This document shows positions 55,601 to 63,400 of a stretch of DNA of 64,000 nucleotides, one piece after another. Position 1 is the first letter of the stretch; the number at the start of each line of letters is the position of its first letter. Where the stretch lies: the NCBI RefSeq assembly GCF_051014445.1, contig NW_027488366.1:23888001-23952000 (forward strand), written 5' to 3'. Below the pieces are notes generated by a model. It was not told the DNA's origin and ran no database searches. It saw nothing but the letters and a program-made list of their open reading frames with translations. The stretch is from Colletes latitarsis. Its lineage: Eukaryota; Arthropoda; Insecta; Hymenoptera; Colletidae. A program made the position numbers and the translations under genes.

Positions 55601-57018
55601 ATGCGTTATCCTCTAAAATATTGATCCAAACCAGGTTTAATGGACAGCTCCAGTGTGATACCACTTTACTACGTGATCCAAAGCAGAAAAACCCTCGATC
55701 AGGTCAACATGTATGTTAAAACTGCGAAAGTATGAGTCTGATGAGAGAAAATCCCAGACCTAACCTAGACCTAACATGCGTTGTCCTCTAAAATATTGAT
55801 GGAAACCAGGATTAATTGACTGTTTCAGTGTTGTACTTCATTACTACGTGATGGAATCCAGAAAAAGCCCAGGATCTAGCCATCAAGTATGAGAAATATG
55901 CGAAAGAATGAGCCTGATGAGAGCAAATCCCAGACCTAACCTAGACCTAACATGAATTATTCTCTAAAATATTGATCGAAACCAGGTTTAATTGACTGTT
56001 TCAGTGTGATCCCACATTACTACGTGATCCAAACCAGAAAAAACCCATGATCCGTTCAACAAGTATGTGAAGAATGCGAAAGTATGAGTCTGATGAGTGA
56101 AAATCCCAGACCTATCCCAGACCTAACTTGCGTTATCCTCTAAAATTTTGATCGAAACCAGGTTTAATCGACTGTTTCAGTGTGGTACCACATTACTACG
56201 TGATCCAAACCAGAAAAAACCCAGGATCCGTTCAACAAGTATGTGAAGAATGCGAAAGTATGAGTCTGATGAGTGAAAATCCCAGACCTAACCTAGACCT
56301 AACATGCGTTATCCCCTAAAATATTGATCCAAACCAGGTTTAATGGACTGTTTCAGTGTGGTACCACACTACTACGTGATCCAAACCAGAAAAAACCCAG
56401 GATCTGTTTAACAAGTATGTGAAAAACGCGAAAGTATGAGCCTGATGAGGGCAAATCCCAGACATATCCCAGACCTAACTTGCGTTGTCCTCTAAGATAT
56501 TGATGGAAACCAGGTTTAATTGACTGCTTCAGTGTTGTACTTCATTACTACGTGATGCAATCCAGAAAAAGCCCAGGATCTAGCCATCAAGTATGAGAAA
56601 TATGCGAAAGAATGAGCCTGATGAGAGCAAATCCCAGACCTATCCCAGACCTAACTTGCGTTATCCTCTAAAATATTGATCGAAACCAGGTTTAATTGAC
56701 CGTTTCAGTTTGGTACCACATTACTACGTGATCCAAACCAGAAAAAACCCAGGATCCGTTCAACAGGTATGTGAAGGATGCGAAAGTATGAGTCTGATGA
56801 GTGAAAATCCCAGGGCTAACCTAGACCTAACATGCGTTATCCTCTAAAATATTGATCGGAACCAGGTTTAATCGACTGTTTTAGTGTGGTACCACTTTAC
56901 TACGTGATCCAAACCAGAAAAAATCCAGGATCAGTTCAACAAGTATGTGTGTTAGAAACTAAGGGTTCTAACCGGGGTCCGGACGAGGGAAATACTAGGG
57001 AGAGTGATTGATAAGTTT

Positions 57019-57064
57019 TTTATTTTGTAATTTTCGCTTGGCGCTTTGCGACAAGCCTTTTATT
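57019..57064 (-). terminator. Polyadenylation signals near the LTR end
   Basis: Two AATAAA hexamers are present on the minus strand, at 57,059-57,064 and 57,019-57,024. They lie 70-115 bp before the inferred end of the element, next to a long A/T-rich tract at 57,060-57,130. This position fits 3'-end formation at the R/U5 boundary of the LTR. Confidence 0.5.
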
Positions 57065-58044
57065 TAATTTTAACAAAAAAAAATGAAAAAAATAAAAAAA
57101 ATATAAATTACATAAAAACGAGAATTATTTTATAATCCAGCCGGGGGTGGAGATTCACCGGCGTTGCCCCGGTTGGGATGAACCTTGGTTGCTGTAACAA
57201 AGGTTTGTTCAGATTAAATACGTGCGTACACGTATCGTAAACACGCTCGTCAGCTGTTCGCCTCGCTCTCCTAGCGGCTAGCTGTGCGCTGGGAGGGGGG
57301 AATCGGCTGTCGTTCAACGTGAATCAGTGGACTGTAAATTTGTACTTGTACGCTGATAATTATTTATGGAAACTATCAGCGATACGTTTGCCCTGAAGAG
57401 AAGAGAATTCACTCGTATCTGTCGGGGGCGACTTAGCCACGGACGGGTCACCAAATGGAGGTCGTAAAGCTCCAAATGGGTGGATCCCGTGAGCACGCTC
57501 TCCGTGCGGGTGACGTAGGAACGTCGTGCGAGGTGATTTCCTGCGACACTGTAAAATTACTGCACGGCGATCGTTTCTACCGGGGACCGTGACAGTAAAG
57601 TGTCCTTTGCAAAAAATCCCTCGCGGGTCCAACCGCACTATAAAGCCTACCCAGCGACCGTGTTGCACGGGGACCGTATTTGGTAGGCGGCGTGACGGAA
57701 GGTGAGGCGACCTTGAACCCGAACTCCTCCGTAGGGTGTACGGTCGACTCGTACACCGACGGGTTTTTGGAGAGGGTTTTTTGGCGACCTTTGCACGAAG
57801 AGCACTCCACGAGGCGGTACCGATTCAACGGTATGACCTTTGGGAGGCTCCAAAGCCGTATAGCTTTAAAGGGATTCTGGGTGGGTGCACCCTGAGTCCC
57901 TTACGTCGCGGTCGCGGCAACGACTGCAACGTACAATCCTTCCTAGCGAAGGCGGTCGCGCCACGCGCTGCGTGTATTACGACCTCCCTTTTGTCGCAGG
58001 TAGATTGTTCTGGGAAACTCTAACCGCAGCATCGGAGAGAATTC

Positions 58045-58053
58045 TTTTTTATA
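58045..58053 (-). promoter_or_regulatory. TATA-like box in the LTR
   Basis: The minus strand reads TATAAAAAAG here, a strong match to a TATA box, placed inside the inferred LTR downstream of U3. A second candidate, TATAATATATTG, lies at about 58,231-58,242. I cannot tell which, if either, drives transcription, and no clear initiator was found. Confidence 0.4.
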
Positions 58054-58489
58054 CAAGTCCGAATATTATGTGCGAGTCCGTACTTGAGGAGCGAGATCTT
58101 CTGGGATCCGCTCCCGTTGGCAGTCGGCTCGTGAATAATTACGAATATTGTCGCGGATCGACAGACGAAGACTCGGTCGCGCCTTGTCGTCGCGATGCGG
58201 CGCTGCCGAATTCAGCTGTCGATCTCTTTTCAATATATTATACGGTTCTCTCTCTCGACGCTGACGTCACGATACCGTTTAAACCGGTGCGAAGCGAATC
58301 TTCGCGTGAGGTCGGCGTACAAAAACACGTAAACGGCTGCGGTTTTAAATCGTCCGAACGTTCAACGAACCTGACGAACGCTTAACCTTCCGCAGTGTCA
58401 CGTACACAAACGGATACGGGAATCGCAGCCGAGAATTTAATGTTTTCAGACTAACGCGATTTTAAATAGTTTTTTAACATATTTAAACA

Positions 58490-58505
58490 TACCGCCCCCC
58501 CTTGC
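58490..58505 (-). other. Polypurine tract next to the 3' LTR
   Basis: The minus strand reads GCAAGGGGGGGCGGTA directly before the inferred LTR start TGTTTAAATATG. A G-rich purine run at this place is the expected primer for plus-strand DNA synthesis in reverse transcription. It supports the inner LTR boundary, although C and T interrupt its last four bases. Confidence 0.6.
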
Positions 58506-58611
58506 ACGAATTGTGCAATACCCGGAGAACGCGGTAGTCCCGTACGGTCACTTTTTTACGCGGAGAGAGAGAACTCGCGCACTTTTAATTGTAAAAAATC
58601 AAAAGTACTTA

Positions 58612-59229
58612 CTATTGACCAGCTGCAGCCTGTTGAAGGAATCTCATGGACGTGGTCAGCATCTGGTCCGCCATGGCGAAAGCCATGGCGATCTGACCGA
58701 ACGCCGGCTGCCAGGTCCTTCTTTTTTTCTTTGCCGGGGCCGCTGGGGTCTGCGGCTGCAGGCCGCTGGTGGACGGTCCAGGGGTGGCCGGGGCGAGTTT
58801 CGCCTGTTTCCTCCGTTTCCGCTTTTGTTGCGGAGCTCGGTCGGTGGGGGCAGCCAAAGTCGACCCTGGCACTGCTGGTGGTGGCGGCGGGGTCGATTCC
58901 TCCGGTTTGTCGGCCCGCCACGCACAGGACCGCATGTGTCCGTCCTTGTCCCATCGGAGGACGTATTGGCCTCCGGGGGCCCGGTAGTGGTATTTTTGGG
59001 TTGTCGTTATAACCCTGGCCGGAATCCTGAATGAGTCGACCCCGAAATTGAGGGTCACCTCCGGTTCTCCTGGCGCCTGTACGGTGGTAGGCTCCTCTTT
59101 ATTGCCTCTCGGGGATATGGGCCTTTCCCCGAGCTGCAAAATGCGCCCGAATCGCTCATCGATTTCCGGGTCCCCGGAAAAGGATACCGCACTACTCTCG
59201 CAAGATATGTTGGACGCGGTGTCACTCAT
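58612..59229 (-). CDS. Unrecognised accessory ORF downstream of pol (205 aa)
   Basis: I do not recognise this protein. It begins at an ATG with A at -3 (59,229), 239 bp after the pol stop, and ends with TAG 106 bp before the polypurine tract, so it belongs to the retrotransposon. Residues 1-57 are acidic to mixed. Residues 58-105 alternate hydrophobic and charged residues and include GVDSFRIPARV and GGQYVLRWDKDGHMRSCAW, the only part that looks folded. Residues 106-175 are proline- and alanine-rich, with a five-proline run at 114-118 and two basic clusters, KRKRRK (136-141) and KKKRR (167-171), that resemble nuclear-localisation or nucleic-acid-binding signals. Residues 173-204 could form a helix. 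No signal peptide or membrane segment is seen, so a classical envelope protein is unlikely. Overlapping ORFs in other frames are shadows. That it is truly expressed is inferred from its length, placement and intact frame. Confidence 0.6.
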   Translation of the reverse strand: MSDTASNISCESSAVSFSGDPEIDERFGRILQLGERPISPRGNKEEPTTVQAPGEPEVTLNFGVDSFRIPARVITTTQKYHYRAPGGQYVLRWDKDGHMRSCAWRADKPEESTPPPPPAVPGSTLAAPTDRAPQQKRKRRKQAKLAPATPGPSTSGLQPQTPAAPAKKKRRTWQPAFGQIAMAFAMADQMLTTSMRFLQQAAAGQ

Positions 59230-59468
59230 GATGCTGTCGTTTAGGAACTGAGCGGTTTTCGATTCCGCGAATTCCGTTACGATTCGGGGGCGCTCGGATT
59301 ATTCGTTACGCCCTACCAATAATCCAACTCAGATTGGTGGATTCGTAACCCCCACTAATCCGTTTGAACTTTCAGTGACAACGGTCAGGTGAGAATCAAC
59401 ACCGTTTATTTCTAGAAACGGTCGTTTCTCACCTTTCGATCACTTTCGGCCGTTGGATGTTATGGTTT
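59230..59468. other. Non-coding spacer between pol and the accessory ORF
   Basis: This stretch of 239 bp has no convincing ORF. It contains the nested hairpin at 59,388-59,433 and, at 59,316-59,339, a second short inverted repeat with arms ACCAAT and ATTGGT. Variants of TTCGTTACG recur at about 59,271, 59,301 and 59,342. Nothing else is recognised. Confidence 0.5.
59388..59433. other. Nested inverted repeat between pol and the accessory ORF
   Basis: Outer arms GGTGAGAA (59,388-59,395) and TTCTCACC (59,426-59,433) enclose inner arms ACCGTTT (59,401-59,407) and AAACGGT (59,416-59,422) around an eight-base loop. The whole could fold as a two-stage hairpin in either strand. On the transcript strand the outer arm reads AAAGGTGAGA, which also resembles a 5' splice site. 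The region 59,230-59,468 otherwise holds no ORF. Its role is unknown; structured RNA or a splicing signal for the downstream ORF are possibilities. Confidence 0.5.
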
Positions 59469-59954
59469 TTATGTGACCTCGTCGGCGTCGCTAACCGTTG
59501 CCGACTCGGTTTCTTCCACAGGCAGCTTACACAACCGCGTAATAGGTCGCGTAAAAATGGATTTTTCCGTGCGTATTTTAACAACACGTGCATTTCCATC
59601 CCTGCCGGTGAATACCTCCTCTACTCGTCCCATTTCCCATTGATTCGGGGGGAGGAGAGGATTTTGCACTAAAACTAAGTCGTTTAGTTTTAATGTTTTT
59701 TGGGCTGTACGCCACTTATAACGATTCTGGAGGTGCGTGAGATAATCACGTGTCCAATGCCTCCAGATTTGTTCGTGGAATTTTTGAATCGCCCTCCATC
59801 GTGTCAAACGGGAGAGTTTTTCAGTTTCCACTGATTGTGTCGGAAGCGCGTTCAGCGGACTTCCGACTAAGAAATGCCCCGGTGTGAGCGGCGCGTAATC
59901 GTCCGGGCTATCACTCAAAGCGGCAATCGGTCGCGAGTTTAAACTCGCTTCGAT
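59469..59954 (-). pseudogene. pol: Integrase C-terminal domain (DUF5641-like), after the second in-frame stop
   Basis: The frame continues straight after the TAA at 59,955-59,957 with the conserved block IEASLNSRPI, then LTPGHFLVG, which normally lies in the last part of the integrase core. The remainder resembles the DUF5641 tail that ends BEL/Pao polyproteins: WRHWTRDYLTHLQ, then a small beta-rich part with LVLVQNPLLPPNQWEMGRV. It closes with TAA at 59,469-59,471. No ATG stands at its start, so it would be made only as part of a longer polyprotein. The uninterrupted frame and conserved motifs show the element decayed recently. Confidence 0.85.
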
Positions 59955-60461
59955 TTAACAAAGCAATGTTTGTAACTCTTCGCTTGTGGGAGTGAATTCG
60001 CCCAGAGTCCGCTTCAGGTGAAATTTCACCGATTTCACACCGGCCTCTTGCATGCCACCGAAGTGCGGTGCACTCGGTGGGTTAAACTTCCATCTAATTC
60101 CTTTTTGACTGCATTTATTACGCATTTCTTGCGTGTTGTACACTGCTTCGAAATTTTCGCGTAATTCTCGATCTGCCCCGACAAAGTTCGTTCCATTGTC
60201 ACTGAAAATGCAGGACGGAACTCCCCTTCGTGCAATGAATCGATCTAATGCTGCCAAAAAGGCACTCGTCGTATAATCGTGGACGAGTTCGATGTGGATG
60301 GCCCGTGTCGCGTAACAGACAAAAACTGCTATGTACGCTTTGTGGGCGGTTTTTCCTCGACCGGCGGAGTCGCGGACAAGAAAAGGTCCCGCATAATCCA
60401 CTCCGCAGTTCGAAAATGCTCTCGCCTCGCGGCAACGCTCAGGTATTAAATCCTGCATGAT
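59955..60461 (-). pseudogene. pol: Integrase catalytic core, separated by in-frame stops
   Basis: This segment is in the same frame as the upstream polyprotein, resuming one codon before an ATG at 60,458 and ending at TAA 59,955-59,957. It carries the DDE core (rve fold) that joins element DNA into the host chromosome. Numbering from that ATG, the acid residues are Asp21 (GVDYAGPF), Asp87 (FSDNGTNF) and Glu138 (GGMQEAGVKSVK), with spacing typical of the BEL/Pao group. The core is complete, but the upstream TAA disconnects it from the zinc finger and the downstream TAA from the C-terminal domain. Readthrough cannot be excluded, but simple inactivation is more likely. Confidence 0.85.
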
Positions 60462-63400
60462 TTACGTGGAGGTTTTTACCCTCCATCTAACGCATCGCAT
60501 GCATCCATGGATTACCGTTCGCGCTGCATTTCGACAGCCGAGAATCCAAAATCTTTGTCTTACTGTGTACATGGTCAACTGCAATCCCCCGTGCAACGTG
60601 TCAATGTGGCACTGCCGAATTATCATCGTAGAAACGTGATGTTTCGGCAAAATTATGGGGTGCTTGGTTTCCCATGACAGTGTTGTATTTTCCAGTCTGC
60701 CTCCGACTCTCAAGACATCTTTGTCATCGAGAAAAGGGTTCAGACTTTTTAATGTTGATTTTGCTGGGATTTTTCGGTGGTTTTTCAAACACCGGTACTC
60801 CTTTGCAAAATGCGTGCGCTGGATGTAGCGGACAATTCTCTCGCTTGCGAGCTGCATCTCAGACGCGTCAACGATCTTCGCATCATACGACCTTCGCTCA
60901 CCTTGCATCGGTCCCCTCAGTCGGAGACAGTATGCGGTTACGCGAAGTAGCTTATTCCAGGTCGAGAATCGAAATACAAATTCCCATTCTTTCTCCGGAA
61001 TTGCTACGTGGGCGTGCACTTTGCGCTTCCCTTCTTCGGTCTCGATGGACGAAGGCGTTTTCGGCCAACAATCTTTCGATTCCGTTAGCCAACTTGGTCC
61101 TGAAATCCACAGCTTAGATTGAAGGAGTTCCGCAGCTTCCACTCCGCGCGAATTCAGATCCGCGGGATTGAAGCGGGTGGGAACGTGCCTCCATTCAGCA
61201 TTCGGAAGTAACGTTTGGACCTTTGACACACGGTTGGCGATTAAAACCTTCCATGTGGAGGCGTGCTTTCTCAACCATGCCAATGCGATCGTGGAATCTG
61301 TCCAGCAGATTATTCTGTCGACCTTCAATGAAAGTGACTTCTCCACGTGCACAATAAGCTCGGCGAGCAGCACGGCGCCGTTCAATTCCAGTACAGGAAT
61401 TGACTGCGTTTTAATTGGAGCCACTCGCGTTTTTGCCATTATCAATGTCGAGGAGGTGACATTGCTCATTGTGGTCACTCGTAAGTAAGTGACCGCTAAG
61501 TAGGCTGCGAGCGAAGCGTCACAAAATCCATGAATTTCCACGGAAATTGTGTCGGCTCCATAATTAATCCATCTGGGGATTTTTAGCTTATTTAAGCTGC
61601 TCCAATCCACGCAAAACGTATTCCACGTATTGAGCGTATTCGCTGAGATTTGATCATCCCACTGGATTTTTTCCAGCCATTGGGATTGCATCAGAATCTT
61701 TGCGCGAATCACGACTGGTGATAACCAGCCGAGCAGATCGAACAACTTAGCAATCTCCGAAAACAAATTCCGTTTTGTCATCGGCAAGGCAGACGGCTGA
61801 AACCGTTGCAGATTGAAATAAAAATAATCGCCGGACGGTATCCAGCGTAAACCTAATACCTTTAATTCGCTGTCATCGAACAAGGTAAGGTCGACGGCGT
61901 GGGAGTGAGCGCTTTGGGGGATATTTCGCAATAACAATGGCGAATTTCCTGCCCATTTTCGCAGCTTAAACCCACCTCTTTGTAGGAGCTCGCAAACTTG
62001 GTTGCGAATTTTCTCCAACAAAGACGTATCGGGTGCTCCCATAAAAACGTCGTCTACATAAATGTCCTGCTCGAGAATCGGGGCGGCAAGGGGGTACCTG
62101 TGCCCGTCCTGATTTTTTAACTCAAGGAGGGTTCGCATCGACAGGTATGGTGCACACGCCGTACCGTACGTTACGGTATTTAATTCGAACGCATTGAGCT
62201 GTTCGTTTTCGGGTGTGCGCCATAGGATGCATTGAAAACGACGATCCTGCGGGGCGACGAGAATCTGTCGGAACATTTTCTCAATGTCAGCCACCAACAC
62301 GTATTCATACAGACGCCATCGGGTCAAGACTGACGTGATGTCGTTCTGCAATTTTGGACCTACGTGTAGGATGTCATTTAATGAACGACCGCCGGTAGTT
62401 CGGCTTGTCGCGTTAAATACGACTCTTAATTTAGTCGTTGCACTCTCGGTGCGTATGACCGCTCGATGCGGAATATAGAGTCTGGTCTCGTCAATAGGCT
62501 CTATGCGAGTCATATGACCCAGCTCCTCATATTCCTCGAGAAACGTCGTATATTCTCTTACGAGGGTCTGGTCGGTGTCCAATTTTTTCCTCAACCTCCC
62601 AAGGGCGGAGAGAGCGATTCGATAGGAGTTTCCTAACGCTTCGTCCGGTCTCGGGTAAGAAAAAGGCAATCGGACGACAAACCGTCCTGTCGCATCTCGA
62701 GCGACGGTTTTTTGGAAGTGCATTTCACACTCCTCCTCCGCCTTGGTGTGTACCGAGGTCGAAGGGAGTTCTTCGACTTCCCAAAACTTGCGAATCGCCG
62801 TGTCCAGCGATTCGAGGACGTTACAGTGCAACGTCCGCAAAGTTTTGTTTTTACTGCCCTTAGCATTTATTGGGCCGGAAAGAATCCAGCCAAATGCAGT
62901 TTCTTGGGCGATTGGACCTGTACTGCTTATTCGACGGAAACCCGGTCGAATAATTTGCGCGTACAGGTCCGCACCGGTCAACACTTCAATCGGTTGACCG
63001 GAAGCTGGATTTGGATCTGCAAGCGGCAGATCCCGCAGCGCGTCGCATTTGAGTGCACCGGCCAAGGGCGAGGCGTAGCTCGTAATTTTGTGTACGATGT
63101 ACGCTCTCGTCTCGACTAACGGCGCGGTATCTTGTACCGTTCCCAAATGCATCTGCACGCTGTATTTAATTTGTTGGGTTCGGCCGCCCCCCAAGCCCGT
63201 CACTGTGGCTGGGGATTTCCTCCGCGAGAATTTGAGGTCATTTGTCAAATTCGCGGAGATGAAAGACGACTCGGAACCCTGATCGATCAGTGCGCGCGCG
63301 ATTCGCGACGCACCGTTCTCTCCGTACACACGCACGCTCGCCGTGGCTAACAGCACAGCCTTCGGTACGTCTGCACCGAGCGCGATACAATGTGACGTAC

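Larger units (their letters stand above)
41400..56879. repeat. 11,083-bp higher-order repeat with a four-monomer deletion in copy 2
   Basis: Bases 41,400-44,437 match 52,483-55,520 at an offset of 11,083 bp; tags are GACCTAGCATGCG (about 41,693 and 52,776) and CCAGGTGTAATCG (42,964 and 54,047). From 45,140-46,500 the match moves to 55,519-56,879 at an offset of 10,379 bp; tags are AAAATTTTG (45,763 and 56,142) and CGTTTCAGTTTGG (46,322 and 56,701). The difference is 704 bp, exactly four monomers. Copy 2 is thus a copy of 41.4-46.5 kb that lost four monomers in register. The 3,693-bp units lie between the two. Confidence 0.75.
1..56949. repeat. 176-bp tandem satellite array (about 323 monomers)
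   Basis: The whole interval is a head-to-tail satellite. The landmark GCGTTATCC near the monomer start recurs at positions such as 2,794, 3,674, 7,196, 8,252, 13,181, 19,341, 25,501, 36,246, 49,267 and 56,832. All are close to multiples of 176 bp apart, and the phase drifts by only about 12 bp over the array, so no other DNA is inserted. In order, a monomer has GCGTTATCCTCTAAAATATT, an AAACC-N-GGTTT dyad, CTGTTTCAG, a GTGGTACCAC dyad, TACTACGTGATCCAAACCAG, an A-tract, a variable segment, CTGATGAG and an AGACCTAAC subrepeat. Monomers are diverged but alignable by eye. The array runs off the left edge and ends inside a monomer at the retrotransposon. It encodes no convincing protein: 176 is not divisible by three and each frame closes within about one monomer. 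A centromeric or pericentromeric location is inferred. Confidence 0.97.
56950..58489 (-). repeat. Putative 3' LTR of the BEL/Pao element (1,540 bp)
   Basis: Bounds are inferred from one LTR only. On the plus strand the interval begins TGTTAGAAAC directly after satellite sequence and ends ATTTAAACA directly before the polypurine tract, so the termini form the short inverted repeat TGTT/AACA expected of LTR ends. Read on the minus strand it has TATA-like boxes near 58,045 and 58,231 and AATAAA signals near 57,059 and 57,019, in the right order for U3, R and U5. Base composition shifts sharply from the AT-rich satellite to GC-rich sequence in the middle. Several short ORFs on both strands lack recognisable domains and are taken as chance. 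The length is on the long side for this group. Confidence 0.6.

Noticed and set aside
1..56949. CRISPR array
   Set aside because: The period is 176 bp and the entire unit is repeated without unique spacers; the flanking retrotransposon is of animal type.
1..56949. CENP-B box in the monomer
   Set aside because: No match to the TTCG-N4-A-N2-CGGG pattern was seen in the common monomer classes.
57885..58385. 166-codon plus-strand ORF inside the LTR region, and shorter ORFs on both strands at 57,108-58,023
   Set aside because: They are low-complexity, have no recognisable domains, overlap each other in several frames of a GC-rich stretch, and lie inside the inferred LTR.
58513..59034. Overlapping ORFs on both strands over the accessory ORF (for example 58,513-59,034 plus and 58,556-58,954 minus)
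   Set aside because: Shadow frames of the 205-codon ORF; their compositions are the out-of-frame translations of its proline- and lysine-rich stretches.
58612..59229. Envelope glycoprotein gene of an errantivirus-like element
   Set aside because: There is no signal peptide, no membrane-spanning segment and too few cysteines; the protein is short, proline-rich and basic.
60462..60464. A frameshift separating RT/RNase H from integrase
   Set aside because: The three pol segments share one reading frame (differences of 3,402 and 540 bp between their first codons), so the breaks are in-frame stops and not shifts.
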